Source of the DNA: Verrucomicrobiota bacterium
GTDB taxonomy: Bacteria; Verrucomicrobiota; Verrucomicrobiia; CAIQCK01
Assembly: GCA_016235595.1 (NCBI GenBank)
Contig: JACRJX010000029.1
Coordinates: forward strand, 1 to 64,000
DNA: 64,000 bases
Direction of reading: 5' to 3'
The notes under the pieces were generated by a model. That model did no database searches. It saw only the letters and a program-made list of their open reading frames with translations, and was not told the DNA's origin. A program made the translations under genes and the position numbers. This document shows positions 1-9,285 of the stretch, one piece after another. Every line of letters starts with the position of its first letter. Position 1 is the first letter of the stretch.

Positions 1-53
1 CAGCGTGATTCACTGAATGGTGGTGCATGCGTTCGAAGTGGCGTGAACCGTTT

Positions 54-93
54 CCCTCTCCCCATCCGATGGGGAGAGGGTCAGGGTGAGGGG
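54..93. repeat. Palindromic dispersed-type repeat (CCCTCTCCCC hairpin)
   Basis: The arms CCCTCTCCCC (54-63) and GGGGAGAGGG (71-80) pair perfectly around a 7-nt loop and are followed by TCAGGGTGAGGGG. This sequence type recurs in many bacterial genomes as a short intergenic palindrome; that statement is from memory, and only one copy is visible here. It sits directly upstream of the first gene and should be intergenic, which argues against a start codon at GTG 43. Confidence 0.6.
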
Positions 94-106
94 CCGCGGC
101 AACTGC

Positions 107-1131
107 ATGGATGCGGCTTCGAAAAGGGTTGTTGCCTTTTTCTCTGCGCTGCTTTCATTGCGGGCAGCGCGGTTTTGGCGGAAGACCGCGCCGCCCCGGA
201 CTGGGTGCTTGAAACCAAGGCCGCAGGCTGGCAGCCGCGCGATTCCCAGGGCGAGTTTGTATTCCGCGACCGGCTCTGGATCATGGGCGGTTGGTTCAAA
301 TCCACCGAGGCTCCGCCGCGCGACGTGTGGTCATCGGCCGATGGGCACGCGTGGGACCTCGTCACGAAAAGCGCGCCGTGGATTCACAGCGATCTGCCGA
401 TGAACATCGTCTTCAAGGACCGCATGTGGATGATGGGCGGCTGGTATAATGGCCGGCTGCCGGGTCACTCAGCGGGCAATCAGGTCTGGTGGTCCACCGA
501 CGGCGCGAACTGGCAGCAGGCCACGACCGCCGCCGGTTGGTCGCCGCGCATTGCCGCCGCCACCGTGGAGTTCCGCGGCCGCATGTGGATACTCGGCGGA
601 ACGGAGAACTATTACTTTGGCGACGACAGCAACCTAAAAAACGACGTGTGGTCCTCCGCCGATGGCAGGGAATGGAAACTGGAGACCGCGAAAGCGGGTT
701 GGTCGCCGCGCGCTTATCATCAGGCCGTCGTGCTCAACGACAGAATCTACGTCTTCGGTGGCGGCAACTACGTTCCCGCGTATCACTCGAAGAATGACGT
801 ATGGTCCTCCGCCGATGGCGTGCACTGGAGATGCGAAACCGAAGCCGCCCCGTGGCATCCGCGCCTGTGGTTCTCTGCAGCGGTGTATCGCGGCCGCATG
901 TGGGTGCTCGGCGGTTGGGCGAAGGAAAAGGACAACTTCGGCGATGTCTGGCACTCCGCAGACGGCAAGACGTGGCAGCAGCTCGAAACGAAAACCTGCT
1001 GGAAGTCGCGGCATGAGCATTCTGTTTTCGTCTTCAAAGACAAGCTCTGGATTGCCGGCGGCCACGCGCGCCCGCTGAATAGCGAGGTGTGGTCACTGTA
1101 TCTACCGACGAACTTCTTCACGCGGCCATGA
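107..1131 (+). CDS. Secreted six-bladed kelch/Asp-box beta-propeller, apparent frameshift in signal peptide
   Basis: The mature protein has six repeats, each with a kelch-like hydrophobic-GG core (LWIMGG, MWMMGG, MWILGG, IYVFGG, MWVLGG, LWIAGG) and an Asp-box-like SxDGxxW motif, so a six-bladed propeller is likely. No catalytic residues can be assigned. The open frame reaches back to GTG 43, but that start lies inside a palindromic repeat. ATG 107 is one frame off. One extra T in the T5 run at 137-141 would join it to give MDAASKRVVAFFLCAAF and a cleavage site near AVLA-ED. The start is therefore assigned at 107 with a suspected 1-nt indel, either a sequence error or a real mutation. The stop overlaps the next start (ATGA). 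Confidence 0.7.
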
Positions 1132-2579
1132 AACCAGACGTCTGTGTCACCCTCGTTGTTCTGCTGCTGGCTCCGCTGGCCTCGCTTCACGCTGCCGACT
1201 TGCAGGTCAGGGTCGCGCCGATGGTGACGGCGTGCAAGCGGCAGGGAATCACGGGGTCGGGTTGGGCGGCCGTGTACGACGCCGCCCACGGCGCGAAGAC
1301 TGCCGGGAGGATCGCGCTCATCTATCCGAGCCATCCCGATGACTGGGGAAAATCCGGCGGCACCGGCTTGAGCTGCTCAGATGACGGCGGGCTGACATGG
1401 AAAGCAGGCCCGGACAACTCGCCGATCCCCGGCATGGTGGATATGTGGCAGGATCGGCTGTGCAACGGGGACTTGATCACACTGGGCATTCGCACGGTGC
1501 CGGATCGGAAGAATGTTCTTGCGAACCCGGCGACCGCAGTGGGCGAAAACGTTGTCGGCATCTCGAAAGATCGGGGCAAGACCTGGCAGACGGAGCCGGC
1601 GAAGATTCATTGCCCGACCGACGTCGGTGTCATCGCCCGGCCGTTGCCGCACATTTTCGAGGATGCGAACGGGACGATGTTCATGCCGGCCTACTCGTGG
1701 AGCAAGGCGGGCAGCCGCGCGTTGCTGCTCAGGTCGGGCGACCGTGGACGAAACTGGAACGTTGCTTCGACTATCACCACCGCGATGGCCATGGGCGCGT
1801 GCGGTGCGCCGTTGACGGCGCCATGGTTGGAAACAACGGTGGCGCGAACATCGGACGGCTCGTTGCTGGCGGTCGTGCGCACCGGAAGCAAGGCGCAATC
1901 CGCGCTCGTTGCAGCCCGGTCCAGGGATGGCGGTATCACATGGTCGGCGGTGGAGCGAGTTCTCGCCGGCCCGCAGAATCGAATCGTTGCGGGCAAGATG
2001 CCGGGCCTGTGTTTGCTTCCGAACGGCGTGCTCGTGCTGCTGACAGCACACTCGAAGAACCACTGCCGCATCTACCTTTCGCATGACGGCACCGGCCGTG
2101 AATGGAGCGATGGCTTTGTCATCACCAGCCAGAGCGGCGGCAACACCAGTATGATCAGCATCGGGCCGGACCAGCTGCTCGTGTTCACACCTGCCAGCGC
2201 TTGCATCCAATGCTCGCACGTGACGATCAGCAGGAATGTTCCCGCGGCAAGAAGCTCGCTGCCGCCTCCGACGGACGTCACGGTTGGCGGAACCAACGTG
2301 AGCGTTTCCTGGAAGCCTTCAGCCGGCGCGGCGAACGTGGCGCACTACCTGATCACGCCCATCCTCATCAAGCCTTCCGAGGCGAACAAGGAAACCGAAG
2401 TCTTCCCCTACGCTCCCATCCAGACGCGCGATGCCGGCACGCAGTTGGAGCTTGGCCGCGTGCTCTCGCTCGGTGGCACGTATCGCTTCGAGGTCGCCGC
2501 GGTGGGTCGCGACGGCTGCATTTCACCAACGGCAACGAGCGCGGAGGTGGTTGTTGGAATCCCTCCCATCCGGAAATAA
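1128..2579 (+). CDS. Secreted sialidase-like (BNR/Asp-box) propeller with C-terminal Fn3-like domain
   Basis: This protein of 483 residues begins at ATG 1128, which overlaps the preceding TGA and is followed by a clear signal peptide (MKPDVCVTLVVLLLAPLASL, cleavage near HAA). Asp boxes are visible as SDDGGLTW (about residue 85), SKDRGKTW, SGDRGRNW and SRDGGITW, the hallmark of six-bladed sialidase-type propellers. After about residue 395 a fibronectin-III-like segment follows (PPTDVTV...VSWKPSAGAANVAHYLI). True sialidase activity is not shown, because the arginine triad cannot be aligned by eye. It probably binds or hydrolyses extracellular glycans. The stop overlaps the next gene start (TAATG), suggesting translational coupling. 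Confidence 0.8.
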   Translation: MKPDVCVTLVVLLLAPLASLHAADLQVRVAPMVTACKRQGITGSGWAAVYDAAHGAKTAGRIALIYPSHPDDWGKSGGTGLSCSDDGGLTWKAGPDNSPIPGMVDMWQDRLCNGDLITLGIRTVPDRKNVLANPATAVGENVVGISKDRGKTWQTEPAKIHCPTDVGVIARPLPHIFEDANGTMFMPAYSWSKAGSRALLLRSGDRGRNWNVASTITTAMAMGACGAPLTAPWLETTVARTSDGSLLAVVRTGSKAQSALVAARSRDGGITWSAVERVLAGPQNRIVAGKMPGLCLLPNGVLVLLTAHSKNHCRIYLSHDGTGREWSDGFVITSQSGGNTSMISIGPDQLLVFTPASACIQCSHVTISRNVPAARSSLPPPTDVTVGGTNVSVSWKPSAGAANVAHYLITPILIKPSEANKETEVFPYAPIQTRDAGTQLELGRVLSLGGTYRFEVAAVGRDGCISPTATSAEVVVGIPPIRK

Positions 2580-4732
2580 TGAACATGAGAACAAAAGTCC
2601 TCTTCGCATTCTTTGGTGTCCTCTGTGTCACTGGTTTCGCCGCTGAAGACCTCACCGTGCTCAAACCCTCCGCCGATGGTGTCGCGCCGGGAAAGCAGTT
2701 TGAGCTTTGGCTGAAGAACGAGTTTTACCGGCAGGTGGATCAGCGCAGCGCAGCGTTCGAAAAAATGATCAAGAGCGAGGCGGCATGCCGCGCATGGCAG
2801 CGAGAGCGGCGCGAGTTCTTCCTGCGGCAGATCGGGGGCCTGCCGGAGCGCACGCCGTTGAATGCGCGCATCGTTGGCACGGCAAAGGGCAAGGGCTATC
2901 GTTTGGAAAAGATCATGTTCGAGAGCCGGCCGGGATTCCATGTCACGGCGAACCTTTACCTGCCGGACTCGCCACCACCCTGGCCGGCGGTGCTGGTGCC
3001 GTGCGGTCACAGCCATGACGGCAAAGCGGTGGGCCAGTATCAGCGCGCTTCGATCCTGCTCGCGAAGCATGGCATGGTGGCGATGTGTTACGACCCTGTG
3101 GGCCAGGGCGAACGTTACCAGATGCTCGACCTCACGCAGCAGCGCAAGGTCTTCGAGGACGCCAAATACGTGCAAGTGCCGCATCCGAACGTACGTTTCC
3201 TCTGCACCATCGAGCACACGATGATGGGCTTTGGCTGCGCGTTGCTTGGCGGCAACATCGCACAGTATCGCATCTGGGACGGCATGAGGGCTATTGACTA
3301 CCTGCAAAGCCGGAAAGACATCATCGCCGACAAGATCGGTTGCACGGGCAACTCCGGCGGCGGCACCGAGACCGCGTATCTCATGGCGCTGGATGATCGC
3401 ATCGTCGCGGCGGCGCCTGGTTGCTACCTCACCACGTTCCGCCGCCTGATCGACAGCAAGGGGCCGCAGGACGGCGAGCAAAACATCTTCGGCCAGATCG
3501 CGTTCGGCATGGACGAGGCCGACTACTGCATCATGCGCGCGCCGAAGCCGACACTCATCTGTGCCGGCACGCGCGACGCGACCTTCGACTTCCGCGGCAC
3601 CTGGGAGGTGTTCCTCGATGCGAAGCGCTTCTGCTCGCGCATCGGCCATTCGGAGAGCGTCGAGATCGTCGCGCCCGACGCGCCTCACGGGTTCACCATC
3701 CAATTGCGCGAGGCCGTGGCGCGTTGGATGAGCCGCTGGCTGCTCGGCAAGGACAAGCTCATCCGCGAAGTGGACTCATTGCCCGACACGATGACCGACG
3801 ACCAACTCCGCGCCTATAACGCGCCCGATTGGACGCAGGAACAGCTTCAATGCACGCCGAACGGCCAGGTGCTGCTCATGCCCGGCGAGCGCTCCGTGTT
3901 TCAAATCAACGCCAGCCTCGCCGCATCGCTGAAAAAGGGGCGCGCCGGGAAGTGGAGCAGCTTCTCCGACGACGACAAACGCAAGCTCGTGCGCGACACG
4001 ATCGGAGCGCGGCCACTCGATGCTTTGGCCGCGCCAAAGGTTGAAACCATCGCGAAGATCGAGCGCGATGGCCACGCCATTCACAAACTCGTCCTCACCG
4101 TTGACGAGCGGCTCCGTTTGCCCGCGCTAGCTTTCGTTCCCGCGAAACCCGCCGGTCCCGCAACGCTATATCTGCACGGCGCCAGCATGGCGCAGGATGC
4201 CGCCCCCGGCGGCCCCATCGAGGCGCTCGTGAAACAAGGCCACATCGTCCTCGCGGCCGAGTTGCGCGGGATTGGCGAGACGGAAACCGGCCACGACAAA
4301 CGCGACTACGGCTACGGCCGCTTCGGCCGTGATAACCAGGAGATTTTCCTCGCCTACCTCATGGGCAAGAGTTTCGTCGGCATGAGAACCGAAGACGTTG
4401 AGGCATGGACTCGTTTCCTCACGGACTTCTCTCCAACCGACGCCAAGCCCACTGAACTGCGCCTCGTCGCCATCGGCGAGGCCGCCATTCCCGCGCTGCA
4501 CGCTGCCGCACTCGCACCCGGCAGCTTCCGCACCGTCACGCTTCGCCAGATGATTGCATCATGGGAAAACATCGTCTGCGCCACCGAAACCTTTGACCAA
4601 GCCGTCAACGTCGTCCACGGCGCATTGAAGCACTACGACCTGCCGGATTTGGTGAAACTGGCTGGCGCAGACAAGGTGACGCAGCAAGAACCCGCCGATG
4701 TGATGGGCAAGGCGCGCGACGCCGGCAAGTGA
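2579..4732 (+). CDS. Exported alpha/beta-hydrolase, acetyl-xylan-esterase-like, with second degenerate hydrolase lobe
   Basis: This protein of 717 residues starts at the ATG overlapping the upstream TAA and has a signal peptide (FAFFGVLCVTGFAA). The N-terminal lobe has a hydrolase core with nucleophile elbow GNSGGG (Ser259), a likely acid in AGTRDATF (Asp333) and His370 in DAPHGF, the order expected of a Ser-Asp-His triad. A second lobe (from about residue 480) has the strand-turn pattern LYLHGAS...ELRGIGETE but no clear nucleophile elbow, so it looks like a degenerate duplicate. Related proteins in this phylum are called acetylxylan esterase or dienelactone-hydrolase-like. Deacetylation of a polysaccharide is a reasonable but unproven role. 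The last codons overlap the next gene. Confidence 0.8.
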   Translation: MNMRTKVLFAFFGVLCVTGFAAEDLTVLKPSADGVAPGKQFELWLKNEFYRQVDQRSAAFEKMIKSEAACRAWQRERREFFLRQIGGLPERTPLNARIVGTAKGKGYRLEKIMFESRPGFHVTANLYLPDSPPPWPAVLVPCGHSHDGKAVGQYQRASILLAKHGMVAMCYDPVGQGERYQMLDLTQQRKVFEDAKYVQVPHPNVRFLCTIEHTMMGFGCALLGGNIAQYRIWDGMRAIDYLQSRKDIIADKIGCTGNSGGGTETAYLMALDDRIVAAAPGCYLTTFRRLIDSKGPQDGEQNIFGQIAFGMDEADYCIMRAPKPTLICAGTRDATFDFRGTWEVFLDAKRFCSRIGHSESVEIVAPDAPHGFTIQLREAVARWMSRWLLGKDKLIREVDSLPDTMTDDQLRAYNAPDWTQEQLQCTPNGQVLLMPGERSVFQINASLAASLKKGRAGKWSSFSDDDKRKLVRDTIGARPLDALAAPKVETIAKIERDGHAIHKLVLTVDERLRLPALAFVPAKPAGPATLYLHGASMAQDAAPGGPIEALVKQGHIVLAAELRGIGETETGHDKRDYGYGRFGRDNQEIFLAYLMGKSFVGMRTEDVEAWTRFLTDFSPTDAKPTELRLVAIGEAAIPALHAAALAPGSFRTVTLRQMIASWENIVCATETFDQAVNVVHGALKHYDLPDLVKLAGADKVTQQEPADVMGKARDAGK

Positions 4733-7701
4733 GCAGATTCATGAGAAACAAACCTATCAACACGTGGATTGTCAGTAACGTCCTAGCGGCAACTGCGCTC
4801 TGCGCGCTCGCAGGGGCATCTCCGACTGCGCAGGTTGTGGCGCAGATTCGTGACATTCCCGTGCTTTACGAAACAGATGTCGTGGTGGCCGGCGGATCGA
4901 GCGCGGCGGTGGCGGCGGCTTGCGCGGCGGCGCAACGCGGCGCGCAGGTCGTGTTGATCGCGCCGCGGCCGTATCTGGGCGACGATCTCTGCGGCCAACA
5001 GCATCTCTGGTTGGAGGCCGGCGAATCGCCGGAATCGGAGCTGGCGCGCAGTCTGTTCCCCAACGGCCGCGTGACGACGCCGCTCACCGTCAAGAATGCG
5101 CTCGATGCCGCGCTGCTGAAACACGGCGTGCGGTTTCTGACGGGATGTATGGCGACGGACCTGTTGGTGGACGAACACAAACGCCCCTGCGGCGTGGTGA
5201 TGGTCAACCGCAGTGGCAGCCAGGCCATCACGGCGAAGGTCGTCATTGACGCCACAAGCCACGCGGTGCTGGCGCGGCAGGTGGCGAAGTTTCGTCCGTT
5301 TGTGCCGGGCGAACGGGAGTTTCATTTCGTCGTGGTCGGTGGCGCGTTGCAGTCACGGCCCGGTTTGGTCGGGCACACGCTGGACGTCGTTTACAAGAAC
5401 CCCGCCAGCAAGAAGCCGGGCAGCCAGGTTCACGAGTATGTCGTCAAGCTGCCGATGAGAGACGCCAGTTTTGCGGCATATGCCCGCGCGGAGCAGACGG
5501 TGCGGGACGCAGTGTCGGGTGCGGAGATGCGAGACTGTTCGGAGTATGCCTTTTGGATTCCTGGCGACACGATGATTGGAAGCGTGGCGCGTTTGCATGT
5601 CTTGAGCGCATTTGCCGACGTGAGCGCAGAGGGGCGAAAACAGACGATGCCTCCGCTCGCGTGGCTGGCTGTTGGCGAGGCGATCGGCAGCTCGGCGGCA
5701 AGTGAAGTGAAGAAACTGTCGCACGCGAGCGACGTCCGGCTTGCAGAGGTGCCGGTGAAATCTGCGGCGGCCGTGGGCATCGGCGAGCCGCGCAACGTGA
5801 CGATTTTGCCTGCCACAGCCGGCGTGGTCAAAGCGGGCTCGCGTGCGTTGCCGCTGTTGGGCCAATACGACGTGGTTGTGATCGGCGGCGGCACCGCTGG
5901 CGCGCCAGCGGCCATCGCGGCGGCCCGTAGCGGCGCGAAGACACTGGTGGTGGAATACCTCGACGAACTCGGCGGCGTCGGCACCGCGGGTTTGATTGGC
6001 TCCTACTGGTATGGAAACCGCGTCGGCTTCACGAAGGAAGCCGAAGACGCCATCAGCGGCACGAATCGCTGGAGCAGGACGCAGTCGGCTGGTTGGAGCG
6101 TCGTCCAGAAATCGGAGTGGTTGCGCCGCGAGCTTCTGAAAGCCAAGGCCGACATATGGTTCGGTTGTTTCGGCTGCGGCGCCGTCGTTGACAAAGGCCG
6201 TGTCACCGGTGTCGTGGTGGCCACGCCGTTCGGGCGCGGCGTGGTGCTGGCGAAAACCACCGTTGACGCGACCGGCAACGCCGACATCGCGGATTGCGCG
6301 GGCGCGGAGACGCAGTTCGGCGTTGCCCCCGGCGGGATGTTGTCGGTCCAGCTCGCCGGTTATCCGCACCGGAACCTGGGCGATAACGCCAACAACACCT
6401 GTTTCGCGCTCGTGGACGACACCAGCGTGCTCGACATCGCGCATCTGATGGCATGGTGCCGCGCGCAGATGAGCAAGGCGAAGCATTACGACGCCGGCCA
6501 GTTGCTCGACTCGCGCGAGCGCCGCCGCATCGTCGCGGATTACATGCTCACCACGCCGGACATCCTGAACCGCCGCACGTTCCCCGACACGATCAGCCAC
6601 CACAACAGCAACTTCGACGCGGCGGCTTTCCCGACCTCGCCGATGCTGCTGGTCAAGGACATGAAAGGCCCCGCGTTCGACGTGGACCTGCCGTATCGCA
6701 GCCTGTTGCCGAAGGGACTCGATGGTATTCTTGTCACCGGTCTTGGCGCTGGCACCGAGCGTGATGCAATGACGCTGGTGCGGATGCAGGCCGACCTGCA
6801 AAACCAAGGCTACGCCGCCGGCCTGGCTGCAGCGATGGCCGCGACCCACGACAGCCATACACGCGACATCGCCATCAAACAACTCCAGAAGCAACTCGTG
6901 GACAAGGGCGCGTTGGCGGCGCGTGTGTTGACCGACAAGGACTCCTGCCCGATGAGCCCGGAAGCGATCGCGCAAGCGGTGGCCGATGTCGGCACGATGA
7001 CGAGCGGCATCAAACAGCAGCGGACCGTTGAGGACCCGTCCATCTTCAGCCTCGCCGTCGTCATGGCGCATTCGGCTCAAGCTATGCCGCTGCTTCGCCA
7101 AGCGCACGACGACGCCACCAACGCCGGCAGAAAACTGACCTACGCGAAGATTCTCGGCGTCCTGCGAGAACGAGCCGCCGCGTCAACGCTCATCGCTGCC
7201 GTTGCCGGCGCCGTGAATTGGGACAAGGGCTACGGCCTCACGTGGCATCGCGAATCGGACAACACCTTCAGCGAACTCGACCGCGCTATCATAGCGCTCG
7301 GTCTCAGCGGCGCTCCGGAAGGTTTGGAAGCCATCGTCAACAAAGTCCGGCAGTTGAAGCCTGAAAGCGAGCTATCGCACTTCATCGCCGTGGCGATGGC
7401 GCTGCAGCAGTTCAAGCGACCCCGCGTCGCCATACAACCGCTGACGCGTCTTCTCAGCGAATCTGGTTTCACCGGCCACGCGATGATCGAACCGGTGGAC
7501 AGCCAACGCGCGCCGACTCCGCGCGACGTTGCGACCAGCAAGCCCGACACGAGCCTGAACGCAGCCTTCAAGGAACTGCTCGTGGCCGGCATGTTGGTGC
7601 ATTGCGGCGACACAGGACGCGGGCGCGAGATTCTAGAGCAATACAGCCGCGGCGTCGAAGGCCAGTTCGCCCGCTACGCCCGGCACATGCTTGGGAGGTA
7701 A
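4729..7701 (+). CDS. Exported FAD-dependent oxidoreductase with two FAD_oxidored-type domains and a helical C-terminus
   Basis: Translation may begin at GTG 4729, overlapping the upstream TGA, or at ATG 4741. Either start gives a signal-peptide-like N-terminus (WIVSNVLAATALCALAGA). Two dinucleotide-binding segments occur: VVVAGGSSAAVAAACAAA near residue 45, and the more canonical VVVIGGGTAGAPAAIAAA near residue 382, which continues into LGGVGTAGLIGSYWYGN as in the FAD_oxidored family (PF12831). The final 270 residues are rich in short helices resembling HEAT repeats. At 990 residues it is about twice a usual family member. The substrate is unknown; a sugar or sugar-derived alcohol would fit the context. 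The first domain lacks the third glycine and may be non-functional. Confidence 0.8.
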   Translation: MSRFMRNKPINTWIVSNVLAATALCALAGASPTAQVVAQIRDIPVLYETDVVVAGGSSAAVAAACAAAQRGAQVVLIAPRPYLGDDLCGQQHLWLEAGESPESELARSLFPNGRVTTPLTVKNALDAALLKHGVRFLTGCMATDLLVDEHKRPCGVVMVNRSGSQAITAKVVIDATSHAVLARQVAKFRPFVPGEREFHFVVVGGALQSRPGLVGHTLDVVYKNPASKKPGSQVHEYVVKLPMRDASFAAYARAEQTVRDAVSGAEMRDCSEYAFWIPGDTMIGSVARLHVLSAFADVSAEGRKQTMPPLAWLAVGEAIGSSAASEVKKLSHASDVRLAEVPVKSAAAVGIGEPRNVTILPATAGVVKAGSRALPLLGQYDVVVIGGGTAGAPAAIAAARSGAKTLVVEYLDELGGVGTAGLIGSYWYGNRVGFTKEAEDAISGTNRWSRTQSAGWSVVQKSEWLRRELLKAKADIWFGCFGCGAVVDKGRVTGVVVATPFGRGVVLAKTTVDATGNADIADCAGAETQFGVAPGGMLSVQLAGYPHRNLGDNANNTCFALVDDTSVLDIAHLMAWCRAQMSKAKHYDAGQLLDSRERRRIVADYMLTTPDILNRRTFPDTISHHNSNFDAAAFPTSPMLLVKDMKGPAFDVDLPYRSLLPKGLDGILVTGLGAGTERDAMTLVRMQADLQNQGYAAGLAAAMAATHDSHTRDIAIKQLQKQLVDKGALAARVLTDKDSCPMSPEAIAQAVADVGTMTSGIKQQRTVEDPSIFSLAVVMAHSAQAMPLLRQAHDDATNAGRKLTYAKILGVLRERAAASTLIAAVAGAVNWDKGYGLTWHRESDNTFSELDRAIIALGLSGAPEGLEAIVNKVRQLKPESELSHFIAVAMALQQFKRPRVAIQPLTRLLSESGFTGHAMIEPVDSQRAPTPRDVATSKPDTSLNAAFKELLVAGMLVHCGDTGRGREILEQYSRGVEGQFARYARHMLGR

Positions 7702-7846
7702 TGCGATCATGAACTGGCCCAGCGACGACGACGAGTTGTGGATTGAGCTGGTGCGACTGTAGATGCGATTTCGATGGCGAAGCTTTGGCGCTTGCAGCAG
7801 GCCGGTGCGCGGTTACCATGCGGACAAACCAACGGAGGACATCACC

Positions 7847-9283
7847 ATGACGATGACAAGAGCGTGGATCGCAAGCGTGGCAGCTCTCGCAGTTACGCAA
7901 GTCGTTAACGCGGTCGAGTTGCCATTTCCGTTGAGCATCGGAGGCCATCCGGCCAGAGACGAGGGACGGCTGGATTCCGCGGCGGTCGTTCGGGAGGCTG
8001 TTGACCCGAAGGCCGAGGTCGTCATCAAGGCCCAGACGGAGATGATCATCCTGAACATCACTGCCGCCAACGACGATGGCAGCGTCAAGCCACGCTCGCG
8101 CACCGCGATTGTCATGGCGCAAGGCACCAACAAGGTCCGTCTCGATCAGACCTTGGACAAAAAGCCTTTGGCGGCGGGGTTATACCGGATGACTGCGACG
8201 GCTGCCGACGCAACCGCCATTGTGCTCTTCCGTGTCGGCGAAGGTGTCGTTGGAGTGGGTGGCAAGACGATGGCACAAGTGGAGCAGGAGGCGAACCAGA
8301 AAGCCGGGGAAGCCACGCAGAAGGCCATGGCGGATTTGAAAAAGGCCAAAGAGGAAGAAGCCGCCCGCGCCAAACAAGCCGCCGCGCCCAAGCCCGCCGA
8401 GAAACTCTCCGACGAAGAGGCATCCATCCGGCTTGCCTACGCTTCCCAATATGGCGAGGTGGACAAGGTGAAGGCGTTGCTCGCCTCCAACCCGAAGATC
8501 GTCAACATGAAGGATGGCCAGGCGTTTCAGGCTGCGCTGTCGCTGCAAAAAGGGCCGGAGATCGTCAAAGCGTTTCTCGACGCCGGCGCAGATGCGACGG
8601 TGAAACAGAAGGAATCCGGCTGCAACACGATCATCCTCGCCATCGACGGCGCCAAGCCGGGCGACGAGTTGACCACGGTGGTGAAGATGCTCGTTGAGAA
8701 AGGCGCGGACGTAAACTGCCCGCGGGTCAAGGAAGGCTTCACAGCCCTTCACCTTGCCGCCCGCCAAGGGATGAAGGACGTGATGGCGGTGCTGCTCACG
8801 GCAAAGAACGTGGACGTGAACCAGCGGAGCAAGGATTTGGATGCCACGTCAACGGTTGACGACGCGTGGCCGCCGCTTTTCTACGCCGTCTCGCGCGGCG
8901 ATGAAGGGCAACCGGACGACTTGAAGGTGGTCGAGATGCTCCTGGCCAAAGGCGCTGATGTGAAGGCGGCAACCCGGGAGAACCTTACGGCTCTGCACTT
9001 GGTCGCGAGAAGCGGGCGCGATCGCCGGGACATCGCTGATCTTTTGGTTTCCAAAGGCGCCGTGCTGGATCCCGTGTCGCGTCCGTTCCGCCTGACGCCG
9101 CTGCATGAAGCCCTGATGAAAGACAATCCGGGAATCTGCCGGCTGTTGTTGGAACGGGGCGCCAACGCCAACATCCCCAACGATCAAGGCGTCACCATCA
9201 TCCAGCACGCGAACGGCTACTACCATGACTGGAAGTCAGGCAAGGCCGTCAGGGAATGGTCTGGAAAAGGACGGCGGCCTTGA
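7847..9283 (+). CDS. Exported ankyrin-repeat protein with coiled-coil linker
   Basis: The start at ATG 7847 is chosen for the GGAGG eight bases upstream and the following signal peptide (RAWIASVAALAVTQVVNA). The protein has 478 residues. Residues about 30-140 form a beta-rich domain of unknown type. Residues about 145-190 are charged and helical, a probable coiled coil rich in Lys, Glu and Ala. The rest holds at least six ankyrin repeats (for example EGFTALHLAARQGMKDVMAVL and ENLTALHLVARSGRDRRDIAD). Ankyrin repeats bind proteins, so this is probably a periplasmic adaptor. It follows the oxidoreductase gene after about 145 bp and precedes the beta-helix gene by 2 bp. Confidence 0.8.
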   Translation: MTMTRAWIASVAALAVTQVVNAVELPFPLSIGGHPARDEGRLDSAAVVREAVDPKAEVVIKAQTEMIILNITAANDDGSVKPRSRTAIVMAQGTNKVRLDQTLDKKPLAAGLYRMTATAADATAIVLFRVGEGVVGVGGKTMAQVEQEANQKAGEATQKAMADLKKAKEEEAARAKQAAAPKPAEKLSDEEASIRLAYASQYGEVDKVKALLASNPKIVNMKDGQAFQAALSLQKGPEIVKAFLDAGADATVKQKESGCNTIILAIDGAKPGDELTTVVKMLVEKGADVNCPRVKEGFTALHLAARQGMKDVMAVLLTAKNVDVNQRSKDLDATSTVDDAWPPLFYAVSRGDEGQPDDLKVVEMLLAKGADVKAATRENLTALHLVARSGRDRRDIADLLVSKGAVLDPVSRPFRLTPLHEALMKDNPGICRLLLERGANANIPNDQGVTIIQHANGYYHDWKSGKAVREWSGKGRRP

Positions 9284-9285
9284 AG

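Noticed and set aside
5353-7107. Antisense open frame of 584 codons inside the FAD oxidoreductase gene
   Set aside because: No recognisable domain, composition typical of a reverse shadow. The sense strand carries two flavin-binding motifs.
7709-7762. 17-codon ORF MNWPSDDDELWIELVRL with GGAGG ten bases upstream, directly after the double FAD oxidoreductase gene
   Set aside because: Too short to support as a gene. The GGAGG overlaps the preceding stop codon and could be chance. No further frame follows.
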